DNA of 64,000 bases, from NCBI RefSeq assembly GCF_947077765.1, contig NZ_CAMTTF010000002.1, positions 124,001-188,000 on the forward strand, in the 5' to 3' direction. Shown here piece after piece: positions 44,247 through 52,691 of this stretch; the first letter of the stretch is position 1; every line of letters begins with the position of its first letter. The translations under genes and the position numbers were made by a program. A model generated the notes under the pieces. It ran no database searches. It had not been told where the DNA came from and worked only from the letters and a program-made list of their open reading frames with translations. This DNA comes from Salinibacter grassmerensis (GTDB lineage: Bacteria; Bacteroidota; Rhodothermia; Rhodothermales; Salinibacteraceae).

Positions 44247-45992
44247 ATGAGTACCCCTTCCAATCCTGAAACCGTATCCACGAGTGTTCTCATTATCGGG
44301 GCCGGCGGGGCCGGGCTCCGCACCAGCATCGAATTAGCGAAGCAGGGAGTCGACTGCCTCGTGCTGGGCAAGCGCGCCCACGGAGACGCCCACACCATTT
44401 GGGCCGCAGGGGGCATCAACGCCTCCCTCGGCAGCCTCGACCCCGAAGACCGGTGGGAGATTCACGCCGCCGACACCCTCGATGAGGGACACTTCGTAAA
44501 CGACCCCACGGCCGTCGAAACGCTCTGCAAGCGGGCGCCGGACCGCATCCGAGAGCTCGCCGAGTGGGGCATGGACTTCGACCGGACCGACGAGGGCAAG
44601 ATCAACCAGCGCTACTTCGGCGCCCAGTCGTTCCGCCGCACCTGCTTCGTGGGGGACCGCACCGGGCAGGCCCTCATGGATACACTCGTCCAGAAGGCGA
44701 TGGACCTGGAGATTCCGTACCGCGAGAACCTGTACATCACCGATTTGATGGTGGAGGACGGACAGGCTGCGGGGGCCGTCGGGTTCGACATGGATGGGGG
44801 ACAGCCTGTGGCCTTCGACGCGGACGCCGTCGTGATCGCGGCGGGCGGCCATACCTCGTTGTACCGCCGCAGCTCTTCGCGCACCGACGAGAACACGGGC
44901 GATGCGCAGGCCCTGGCGTTCAACGCCGGTGTGCCGCTGCGCGACATGGAGTTTGTTCAGTTCCACCCCACTGGCAAAGTGAAGCCGGAAGCGGAGGCCG
45001 GGCACCTTGTCACCGAGGCGGTCCGTGGAGAGGGCGGGCGGCTTTACAACACGGAGGGAGAGCGCTTCATGGAGCGCTACTCGCCGACGCAGATGGAGCT
45101 GGACGCCCGCGACGTCGTGGCCCGTGCCAACGAGCAGGAGATCCGTGAGGGCCGGGGGACGGAGGACGATGCTGTGCTGCTCGACATTTCCCACCGCGAC
45201 GACGACTACATTCACGACCGGCTTCCGCGCATGGTGGAGGAGTTTGCAGAGCACGGGATTGACATTACTGAGGAGCCGATGGAGGTGGCTCCGACGGCCC
45301 ACTACGCAATGGGCGGCATCGAGGTCGACTTCGAGACGGCCCAGACGCAGGTCGATGGCCTGTACGCCGTCGGCGAATGCACGGCCGGCGTGCACGGAGC
45401 CAACCGGCTGGGCGGCAACTCGCTCATCGAGACCGTCGTCTTTGGTCAGGTGGCCGGAAACCACATTGCCGAAACGTTGGGGACACGCACGAGCCCGTCG
45501 CTCTCCGACGCGGCAGTGCGGGACCATGTCGCCACCCAGGACACGCTCGCAGCGGCTGAGGGAGGTCACACGCCCGCCGAGATCATGGATCGGCTCCGCG
45601 ATCTGATGTGGCAGCACGCGGGCATCCTCCGTGACGAGGACGGTCTCCTGAACGGCCTCGGGAAGCTGCAGCGGCTCCGCGCCGACGCCGAGGACCTGCA
45701 GGTTCAGGCCGACCGTACGAGCTTCCGCTACGAGCGGGCACAAAACCTGCGCTTCATGTTCACCACGGCGGAGACGATCCTGCGGGGGGCACTGGAGCGC
45801 AAAGAGTCGCGGGGTGCCCACGCCCGCACCGACTACGAGGCGAAAGACCCCGACCTGCGGAAGAACATTCGGAGCCTTCCCACGGGCGATGGTGGAATGG
45901 AAATTGGCATGGAGGCGGCCGGACGGCCCTCTCGCCGCGTTCAGCAGGCCGTCGACGAAGACCATGAGCTCGACTATCACCACCTGGAGTAA
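44247..45992 (+). CDS. SdhA/FrdA/NadB-type flavoprotein without partner subunits
   Basis: 581 aa from the ATG at 44247. The N-terminal FAD motif is VLIIGAGGAGLRTSIEL. The segment DAHTIWAAGGIN keeps a His at the position where SdhA and FrdA bind FAD covalently, while L-aspartate oxidases usually lack it. Dicarboxylate-site elements seen are QFHPTG, HLVTEAVRGEGG, PTAHYAMGG and HGANRLGGNS with the active-site Arg. The C-terminus (RGAHARTDY) is SdhA/NadB-like. No iron-sulfur or cytochrome b subunit gene adjoins, so it may be a soluble fumarate reductase or an L-aspartate oxidase for NAD synthesis. A small exported protein gene follows after 8 bases. Confidence 0.85.
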   Translation: MSTPSNPETVSTSVLIIGAGGAGLRTSIELAKQGVDCLVLGKRAHGDAHTIWAAGGINASLGSLDPEDRWEIHAADTLDEGHFVNDPTAVETLCKRAPDRIRELAEWGMDFDRTDEGKINQRYFGAQSFRRTCFVGDRTGQALMDTLVQKAMDLEIPYRENLYITDLMVEDGQAAGAVGFDMDGGQPVAFDADAVVIAAGGHTSLYRRSSSRTDENTGDAQALAFNAGVPLRDMEFVQFHPTGKVKPEAEAGHLVTEAVRGEGGRLYNTEGERFMERYSPTQMELDARDVVARANEQEIREGRGTEDDAVLLDISHRDDDYIHDRLPRMVEEFAEHGIDITEEPMEVAPTAHYAMGGIEVDFETAQTQVDGLYAVGECTAGVHGANRLGGNSLIETVVFGQVAGNHIAETLGTRTSPSLSDAAVRDHVATQDTLAAAEGGHTPAEIMDRLRDLMWQHAGILRDEDGLLNGLGKLQRLRADAEDLQVQADRTSFRYERAQNLRFMFTTAETILRGALERKESRGAHARTDYEAKDPDLRKNIRSLPTGDGGMEIGMEAAGRPSRRVQQAVDEDHELDYHHLE

Positions 45993-46000
45993 CCCCCCTG

Positions 46001-46606
46001 ATGCCTCGCTTCCGGACGGGCCCACTCGCCGCCGCGTTGGGAATCCTGCTGCTAGGCAGTGCCGTGGCGCTGCCCCAGACCGCTGTCGCCCAGACGTCTG
46101 GCCCCGACCCGCTGGGGGCCGACGCACACTGGGCGGCATTCCGGAGTGACGTTCTGAGCCCCGGGTTTTTCTTTCGGAGCGTCGGGTCTGCCACCGGATC
46201 CCACCTTGACGATGATCCGGGCGCCTGGGGAGAAAACATCGGCGGGTATGCGGCCCGTGTCGGGTCCAGCACAGGCGAGTCGTTGCTCCAGACCGGCACG
46301 ATGCACGGGCTGGCCGCCGCCCTGGACCTTGACATTCGTCCGTGCCTACGCCGCCACAGCGGCCTGGGCGCTCGGCTTCGGCACGCGGTGCTATCTCCGT
46401 TTATCGCCCGGACCCCCACCGACGCTCGCGTGCCGAACGTCCCGAATATTGCCGCGACCTACGGCGGCGCCCTTGCCCAGGCGCGCTGGGAGCGGGGGAG
46501 GTGGACGCCCGGCCGTGCCCTCCGAAGTACAGGCGTCTCCCTTGGAATCGACGTTGTGATCAACCTCTTTCGGGAGTTCTTGGGAACGCCGCTCAGCCGC
46601 GACTAG
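46001..46606 (+). CDS. Exported hypothetical protein
   Basis: 201 aa. Signal peptide PLAAALGILLLGSAVALPQTAVAQ. The mature part has the pattern of small exported proteins from Bacteroidota and Acidobacteriota: FRSDVLSPGFFFRSVGSATG, GGYAARVGSSTGESLLQTG, RLRHAVLSPFIAR, then IAATYGGALAQARW and a C-terminal amphipathic helix (SLGIDVVINLFREFL). No function is known to me. It lies 8 bases after the flavoprotein stop and is probably co-transcribed. Confidence 0.7.
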   Translation: MPRFRTGPLAAALGILLLGSAVALPQTAVAQTSGPDPLGADAHWAAFRSDVLSPGFFFRSVGSATGSHLDDDPGAWGENIGGYAARVGSSTGESLLQTGTMHGLAAALDLDIRPCLRRHSGLGARLRHAVLSPFIARTPTDARVPNVPNIAATYGGALAQARWERGRWTPGRALRSTGVSLGIDVVINLFREFLGTPLSRD

Positions 46607-46645
46607 GCACCCGTCGCGACGCACTCTTCTGTAGTCTTTGTTTGT

Positions 46646-48745
46646 ATGGCTCCGATGGCCGAATCCACTCCTGACACTCGGCCGTCCGATGCTCCGGACG
46701 ACCCGGTCGAGGCCCTTACCGTCGACGCGCTCCACACGGCCCTGAACGATGCGGGGTACATCTGCTCCCGTGAGCGGGCGCGGAGCGTGCTGGCCGCCCT
46801 CATGACCGATCCCCTCGGGGGCTTCTTTGCGTTCGGACCGCCCGGCACCGGCAAGACATGGCTTCTGGAGGTGCTGGGAGACATCCTGAACATGGACACC
46901 TTCTTCAAGCAGGTGAGCCCCGGCAGTCGGGAGGAGGACCTGATCCTCGATCTGCTCCCCGACGAGGATGCGGAGAGTGGGATCAAGAAGCAGTGGGGCG
47001 AGCTGCCGAAGGCCGTCCGCGCCAGCCATGAAGGCAATACGCTCCTGATCCTCGACGAATGGGACAAGACGCGCCCCACCGCTGACGCCTTCCTCCTCGA
47101 CTTCCTGCAGAACGGGCGGGTCAACTACGGCGACATTCAGGTGCAGGCGAACATGGACAATCTCTACGTCTGCATCACGCTCAACGACGAGCGTGACCTG
47201 TCCGGGCCGGCCCACCGGCGGATGCCGTACCTGCACTTCGAGCCGCTACACCCCTCGCTCGTGCGCGAGGCGCTGCGCCGGTCGCACGGCGGTCACCCTT
47301 ATCTGGAGGCCGCTGTTAACCTCTACGTGCGGTGTGAGCTGTCGATGATGGAGAAAAGCTGCACGATCCAAGAGTTGCAGCAGCTGCTCGACGCGATCAG
47401 CATCCTCGGCCCCGACGACGCTGACTGGGACCAGCTCGTGCTCGACTACGTGACGAAGGACCGGGACAACCATCGGCTCCTGAAGAAGGCCGAGGACGTG
47501 GATACGTCCGACTGGGAGGACGCGGGATGGACGGAGGGGGCCGAGACAGACCCGCTGGACCCGTCCGCATACGCCCCGGTCGACCTTCCGGACCAGGCGC
47601 CGGCGCCCAACGGTGAGGGGGATGAAGAGGCCCGCCTGCCCCCCATGGCGGACGTGAAGGGATACACGCCCCCCCAAAACGACGAGGCCCCGGACCTCGC
47701 CACCGCGTTCGCCGCGCTGGAGGGAAGCGACTCCGTCTACGATGCCCTCACCCGTCAGGAGTCCCCGGCCGAGACGCCAGACCGCTTCGGGCGCGTGCAG
47801 GTGCAAGGGGACACCATCACCTTCGACGCCCCAGTGCCGCTTATGGAGCACGACGGGTACGCGGCCGAACTGTGGGGGCACCCGGGGGAGGTCGTGTTTG
47901 TGGAAGAGACTGCCACCCGTGCAGATCTGCGCCTGCTCCAGCAGGAGCGGGGACTGGAGTTCATCTCCTACGCCGACGATGAAATCATCGGGCGCTGCGA
48001 CGGGCTACACCTCCGCTGGACACCGGACATGGGTGCCGAAGTCATCGCGCCCACCGCCCGGCGGGACGCGTTCGACGACCTGTTTCGGGGCACCTGGCTG
48101 AACGAGGCCGAGATCGCGGGGCCTGCCGACCTGCCCACACCCGTACTCGCCCGCCTGGGGACGCAACAGGCGGGTGTCGTGGAGGCGCGGCATGCCGACG
48201 AGCCCGTGGCGGACCCGTATTTCGCCGGCGTCTTTGACTACTGGACCCAGAGTGAGCAGGACACCGTCGAGACCGCCGAGGTCTCGGGGTACGATTCCTT
48301 CATGGACTACGCAGAGTCGCACGCCGACCCGCTGATTCTGGAGGGCGACGCCGTTTACGCCCTCTTCGACGGGCTGCTGATCGGCCTCGTCGGGGAGGAG
48401 AACGACTACCTGGTCGTGTCGGTGACCGGGCCGTTCGACCCTGCGCTCGAGTCGTACCTCCAGTACTGGCTGCCCAACGCCAAGCTTTCCCTGCGTCGGA
48501 AGGCGGCTGTTCAGGTTCCCGCCAAGACGCTGGTGCAGGACCACGGATTCGGCGTGGTCCGCCCCTCCGACGACCGCCCGAGTCCGGGCAAGAAGCTCGT
48601 GCGCGTCCAGGATGGAATCAGGAGCATTTACCGCGACGGGCACCTCACCGTGGGCACTCAGATGTCGGGTCGGCAGATCACGGCCCACCGCGCAGAGCTC
48701 CTCATTGGCAACATCGACCAGACGCTCAACGAGTTTACCGGGTAG
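46646..48745 (+). CDS. MoxR-like AAA ATPase with long C-terminal extension
   Basis: 699 aa from the ATG at 46646; an internal Met at codon 4 is an alternative. The AAA core (about 35-270) has Walker A GPPGTGKT (64-71), Walker B LLILDEWDK (Asp137-Glu138), a sensor-1 TLND segment and an RRMPYL segment that may hold the arginine finger. A helical lid is suggested at 270-300. The following 400 residues are acidic with a Pro-rich linker (about 310-350) and then an unrecognised region with SMxx-like beta segments (GYAAELWGHPGE, LQYWLPNAKLSLRRK). MoxR ATPases usually work with VWA proteins, and one follows 33 bases downstream. Confidence 0.85.
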   Translation: MAPMAESTPDTRPSDAPDDPVEALTVDALHTALNDAGYICSRERARSVLAALMTDPLGGFFAFGPPGTGKTWLLEVLGDILNMDTFFKQVSPGSREEDLILDLLPDEDAESGIKKQWGELPKAVRASHEGNTLLILDEWDKTRPTADAFLLDFLQNGRVNYGDIQVQANMDNLYVCITLNDERDLSGPAHRRMPYLHFEPLHPSLVREALRRSHGGHPYLEAAVNLYVRCELSMMEKSCTIQELQQLLDAISILGPDDADWDQLVLDYVTKDRDNHRLLKKAEDVDTSDWEDAGWTEGAETDPLDPSAYAPVDLPDQAPAPNGEGDEEARLPPMADVKGYTPPQNDEAPDLATAFAALEGSDSVYDALTRQESPAETPDRFGRVQVQGDTITFDAPVPLMEHDGYAAELWGHPGEVVFVEETATRADLRLLQQERGLEFISYADDEIIGRCDGLHLRWTPDMGAEVIAPTARRDAFDDLFRGTWLNEAEIAGPADLPTPVLARLGTQQAGVVEARHADEPVADPYFAGVFDYWTQSEQDTVETAEVSGYDSFMDYAESHADPLILEGDAVYALFDGLLIGLVGEENDYLVVSVTGPFDPALESYLQYWLPNAKLSLRRKAAVQVPAKTLVQDHGFGVVRPSDDRPSPGKKLVRVQDGIRSIYRDGHLTVGTQMSGRQITAHRAELLIGNIDQTLNEFTG

Positions 48746-48778
48746 CGCACCGCTCCGCACTGCACCCCTTCCCCTGCC

Positions 48779-50155
48779 ATGCCTGACTCGGTCTCCGACA
48801 ATGAGCCTCCGAACCCCGAAGCTGCAGGGGACGAGGAGCCGTCCCCCGCGGTAGAGCGCCGCTGGCGACCCGTAGCCGACGCGCCGTTCCGCACGCCCAC
48901 CTCACCGGAGGGGGACGTACCGACCGATGCCCCTGAGTCGCCCCCCGATGCCCCCCCCGGCGACGAGGGGCCGGGGCAGGGCGATCAGGACGAGGGGGCC
49001 CCCGACCCGTCTGCGGACCGCCCCCCTGAGCCCGACCAGGGTCAGGGCGGATCGGCACCTCCGGGGCACACGGGAGCAGAGAGCCCCTCTCCGGCCGACG
49101 AGTCCGCGCCCCCGGCCGGGGGCAACGCCGTGCCGGATGAGCCGTCCCGGTCCGGAAGCGAGAGCGCTGGAGAGGCTATGCCCTCTGACATGGGCGCGCC
49201 CGACGCAAGTCCCCCCGACGTCAGCGATCTAGAGGGCAACCCATCCGATTCACCGCCCGCCCCTGCTGATTTAGATGGGCCAGAGGACACACTCCCGCCG
49301 CAGGCGCCCTCCGACGAAGAGAGAGAGGCCGCTCGCCAAGTCAACGACGAGGCCCTGACAGACGACTCCGACGACGGGTCGTGGATCGACCAGGCCCAAG
49401 ATCCCCCTGAGGTCCCTCCCCTCGGTGAAGAACAGGAGGACGAAGAGGAGTTCTTTACCGATGAAAACCGCCGCGCGCATGGAGCCGAGCAGGTGGAGGA
49501 GGAGCTTCAAGAGTTCGCCTACGAAATCAACAAGGGCACCGCCGACACCGAGTGGACGCCTTCGGACCGGGAGGACCACCGAATTGCGTCGATGTTTGCC
49601 CGCCTCGTGAGTAAGGTAGCCGAAGACATGAGCTACCAGCAGGTCCCCGGGGATGAGTTCTGGGACCCGCGCAAAATCATGCGGCGGCAAATCGACCGTC
49701 GGCCCCTTCAGCACTGCAAGATGGACTACACGAAGCGCCGGCTGGCTCTGCTGGTCGATACCTCGCCCTCCTGCCGCGACGAGGCGGTGTTTTACTCGAA
49801 GGTTGCCACCGGCGCCCTTCTCCGCGACGACATCGACATCTTCCTGTGTCCCAACGGGCGCATTGACGCCCACTTTGATCCGGGTCCGATGCGGTTCGTC
49901 AGCGACGACCGGGGCTCTTCGTGGGGCCTGGGGGGGCGTGTGGTCCTCTACTTTACCGACTGGGACGGAACCGACGAGATTGTAGAGCACTCTCGGGACT
50001 GCACCCTTTATTGGTTCGACAACTGCCCCCCGTCAAACTACTGGGAGAGCACGCGGGATCGCCATCAGCGGGTTCGTCTCCAGTACCGAGGGCGGCACTT
50101 CCACTGTCCCGATACTGAGACGTTTGGCCGGCTCGCGCGCAAGATTCGGCCGTGA
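48779..50155 (+). CDS. VWA-domain protein with long acidic, Pro-rich N-terminus
   Basis: 458 aa. Residues 1-225 are low-complexity, rich in Pro, Glu, Asp, Ser and Gly, and without a signal peptide. A conserved-looking part (about 230-320) precedes a VWA-like domain. MIDAS residues are DTSPS (Asp327, Ser329, Ser331), a Thr in KVATGALL and Asp in FTDWDGTDE. The surrounding MDYTKRRLALLVDTS and CTLYWFDNCPP fit the VWA partners of MoxR-type ATPases, which assemble or activate protein complexes such as enzymes with metal cofactors. The upstream ATPase gene is 33 bases away, so the pair is an operon. Confidence 0.82.
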   Translation: MPDSVSDNEPPNPEAAGDEEPSPAVERRWRPVADAPFRTPTSPEGDVPTDAPESPPDAPPGDEGPGQGDQDEGAPDPSADRPPEPDQGQGGSAPPGHTGAESPSPADESAPPAGGNAVPDEPSRSGSESAGEAMPSDMGAPDASPPDVSDLEGNPSDSPPAPADLDGPEDTLPPQAPSDEEREAARQVNDEALTDDSDDGSWIDQAQDPPEVPPLGEEQEDEEEFFTDENRRAHGAEQVEEELQEFAYEINKGTADTEWTPSDREDHRIASMFARLVSKVAEDMSYQQVPGDEFWDPRKIMRRQIDRRPLQHCKMDYTKRRLALLVDTSPSCRDEAVFYSKVATGALLRDDIDIFLCPNGRIDAHFDPGPMRFVSDDRGSSWGLGGRVVLYFTDWDGTDEIVEHSRDCTLYWFDNCPPSNYWESTRDRHQRVRLQYRGRHFHCPDTETFGRLARKIRP

Positions 50156-50225
50156 GGCCGCGACCGTTCACGCCCCTGCGGCCGCACGCGCTCCACCGAT
50201 GCTCTTCCGGTAGCCCAACACGTCC

Positions 50226-50555
50226 ATGCCCCATCAGACCCGCCTGTTCGCGTCGCCCGACGAGAAGCCTTCGGAACTCGTGCGGACGATGAAGCACCTC
50301 GCGGAAACCATACTTCCGGAAAAAGCCGCGTCGGGCGACTATCCGGTGCGGTTCGACCACTGCTTCAAGCGCATCGCGTACGACGTAGCGGTGGGCGCGA
50401 AGTGGGACACCGAGGTGACGCCGCCCTTCTACGCACACGCCACCCCAAAACAGATCCGTCGCGCCGTGGACGTGCTGCAAGAGATGGCGGAGGACCCGAA
50501 CCGGGCCGCCGAGTACAACCGCCATTCCCTACGCTACCGCGACGCCGGCGCGTAG
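50226..50555 (+). CDS. Small protein of the MoxR-VWA operon, unknown function
   Basis: 109 aa, soluble, with a well-formed pattern: SELVRTMKHLAETILPEKA, GDYPVRFDHCFKRIAYDVAVG, then FYAHATPKQIRRAVDVLQEMAEDP and a C-terminal NRHSLRYR. It resembles small uncharacterised proteins that I cannot name. It follows the VWA gene by 70 bases and precedes a short-chain dehydrogenase by 48 bases, all in one direction. The conserved-looking DHCF and NRxSLxYR segments suggest a true gene. Confidence 0.68.
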   Translation: MPHQTRLFASPDEKPSELVRTMKHLAETILPEKAASGDYPVRFDHCFKRIAYDVAVGAKWDTEVTPPFYAHATPKQIRRAVDVLQEMAEDPNRAAEYNRHSLRYRDAGA

Positions 50556-50603
50556 GGACCACTGCCCCGCTTTCTATTCTGATTCTCCATCCCCAGCCGT
50601 CCA

Positions 50604-51536
50604 ATGAGTACACGCCCTGAATCGCTCGCCACCGTTACGGATATCGACTGCACCGGACGTACGGCCCTCGTCACCGGCTCCACCAGCGGCATTGGCCGTG
50701 TGGCGGCGCATGCGCTCGGCCGCCTCGGGGCGGAGGTAATCGTACACGGCCGCGACCGCGAGGCGGGGGAGGCGGTCGTTGAGGGCATCCGTGAAGAGGG
50801 AGGCGAAGCGACCTTTGTCGCGGCGGACTTCACGGACGCCGCTGCGGTGCGGGGGCTGGCAGAGACGGTCCGGGCACGCACAGACGGGCTCGACCTCCTG
50901 CTCAACAACGCTGGTGGGCTGTTTCGGGAGGGACGACTCGTGGAGGGCATCGAGCGCACGTTCTACGTGAACCATCTCGCCCCGTACCTGCTGACCGCCG
51001 ACCTGCTTGACCATCTGCGCGAGGACGCTCGCGTCGTCACGACGGCCTCCGATGCTCACCGCGGGGCCCAGCTTGACCTAGACCGCGTGCGCACCGTCGA
51101 CGGGTACTCTGGAATGGGGGCCTACGCCCACTCGAAGCTCGCAAACGTGCTGTTCGCGTCGGAGCTGGCCCGACGCCTGGACGCCACGGGCCGTTCCGTC
51201 GTGTCGAACAGCCTCCATCCCGGGTTCGTCCCCGGAAGCCAGTTCGGGCGGTTCCTGCCCGGTCCGCTCTCGGGCCTGTTCCGGATGCTGGGCGTGGTGC
51301 CGGGCACCTCGTCGGTGGCCGACGGGGCCGCCGAGATCCTGCACGTAGCCGTATCCCCCAACACGGCCGATGCCTCGGGGCGGTACTTCTCGGGACAGTC
51401 TCCTGCTACGCCGGCGACCGCGGCCCAAGATCAGGCGGCCGCCGAGCGCTTGTGGCACCGGAGTGCGGAGATGCTGGGCATGGACGCGCCATTGACCAAC
51501 GTCGCGTCCGAGTCGACCACAACCGAAGCGTCGTAG
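50604..51536 (+). CDS. Short-chain dehydrogenase/reductase (retinol-dehydrogenase-like)
   Basis: 310 aa, ATG at 50604. Classical SDR motifs: cofactor site TGSTSGIG (residues about 25-32), HGRDREAGE with an Arg that favours NADP, NNAGG for the fold core, catalytic Ser in TTASDAH, and YAHSKLAN with the Tyr/Lys pair. LHPGFVPGS follows. The closest visible type is the human retinol-dehydrogenase-like SDR group, but the substrate is unknown. It may be the last gene of the operon that begins with the MoxR ATPase (48-base spacing). Confidence 0.9.
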   Translation: MSTRPESLATVTDIDCTGRTALVTGSTSGIGRVAAHALGRLGAEVIVHGRDREAGEAVVEGIREEGGEATFVAADFTDAAAVRGLAETVRARTDGLDLLLNNAGGLFREGRLVEGIERTFYVNHLAPYLLTADLLDHLREDARVVTTASDAHRGAQLDLDRVRTVDGYSGMGAYAHSKLANVLFASELARRLDATGRSVVSNSLHPGFVPGSQFGRFLPGPLSGLFRMLGVVPGTSSVADGAAEILHVAVSPNTADASGRYFSGQSPATPATAAQDQAAAERLWHRSAEMLGMDAPLTNVASESTTTEAS

Positions 51537-51609
51537 CCTCCGTGTCGGCCAGTGTGGTTTTCCCTGGAGGCGTCGTGCCGCGGCCCCACCAATCGAGTAC
51601 TGTCTCGAG

Positions 51610-52104
51610 CTATCCGTACTGGCGCACGACGTACTCTTCCTCCATGTGCTCGATCAACTGAAGGGCCTTGGACTTGGCCGCCTCCGAGAGCTGCCGCATG
51701 CAGTCGCGCATCGAAATGATGCCGCTGAGCTGCCCATCCGTGTCGACCACCGGGAGGTGGCGACACTGCAGGTCGCGCATCTGATCGAGGGCATCCTCTA
51801 GCGACTGGGCCGGCGTGACGGTTGCCACGTCCTCTGTCATGACGGTTCGTACCGCGGTGTCCTTGGGGGCGCGTCCCTTCAGCGACATCTTGCGCATGTG
51901 GTCGCGCTCCGTAAAGATGCCCGCGATGTCGCCGTCGGCCGTTACTACAATGGAGCCGACCCCAATCTCGGCCATCCGGTCGATGCAGTCGTAGACGCTG
52001 TCTTGAGGCGCGGCGGTGAGTACGCTGGTCGGGTCGTGAAGTGCGCCCTTCGCCTTGAGCACATCTTCGACGCTGGAGTTGGGAATCGTGGGTTCGTCTT
52101 TCAT
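51610..52104 (-). CDS. Two-CBS-domain protein
   Basis: 164 aa. Two CBS domains in tandem form one Bateman module. The first has DCIDRMAEIGVGSIVVTADGDIAGIFTERD and the second has LEDALDQMRDLQCRHLPVVDTDGQLSGIISMRD. The GIxTxRD-type ends usually contact adenosine ribose, so it probably binds AMP, ATP, NAD or S-adenosylmethionine. No enzyme domain is fused. It is convergent with the SDR gene (73-base gap). Confidence 0.92.
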   Translation of the reverse strand: MKDEPTIPNSSVEDVLKAKGALHDPTSVLTAAPQDSVYDCIDRMAEIGVGSIVVTADGDIAGIFTERDHMRKMSLKGRAPKDTAVRTVMTEDVATVTPAQSLEDALDQMRDLQCRHLPVVDTDGQLSGIISMRDCMRQLSEAAKSKALQLIEHMEEEYVVRQYG

Positions 52105-52691
52105 TGGAGGAGGGGGACGTGAGAAAGTCGGCTGGAGGGAGTGTCAGCCCGCGGGGTCAGCGAGGGCACGTAGGCGGGAGGGGCACACGGGTAGAAAAGA
52201 CGGGCCGGATGGATTCTGTCGGGTCGGAGGGCAAGTGAGTGTCCACGCAGTCTCCGCTTTTCCCATCCCCGCCGCACCCGCTACTGGCTCGAAAAATGCC
52301 CTACCGGGGGAGTGATACGCAAGCAAGCGGCCATTTGGTCGGCCGGTACGGTGCGACCAAGTCTAGTGGATAACGAGGTACCGCCGAAAAAGGCATGTGC
52401 TGTCTGAATGCAGCTTTTATCTGCTCCGCTTCAGGAAGGTGCCCCCAATACCGGCCCAAACGTGACGACTCTGGGATCTAACCTTACGGGTGTGTTATCT
52501 CGGGGGGCCAGATCGCACTCGGCGCACCGCTTCCTTGAAGTCCCGACTCTCCTGTGGTAGCAGTAGCGGGCATGAGGTTGTAAAAGACATGTCTCATATC
52601 GCCAATGTCCGGAAAACTACACCCTGTGAGGTTTTCCATCTCTCGTGAAGGATACGGACACTTCAAACCTTTATACGCACTTCTGCCCTCG
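52105..52691. other. 587-base stretch between divergent genes, no supported gene
   Basis: Holds the upstream regions of the CBS gene (minus) and the GlpA-like gene (plus). Open frames here are short and lack any feature. No repeat or structured RNA was recognised. Confidence 0.4.

Noticed and set aside
44334-46139. A 601-codon minus-strand frame opposite the flavoprotein gene
   Set aside because: Antisense shadow with no recognisable feature.
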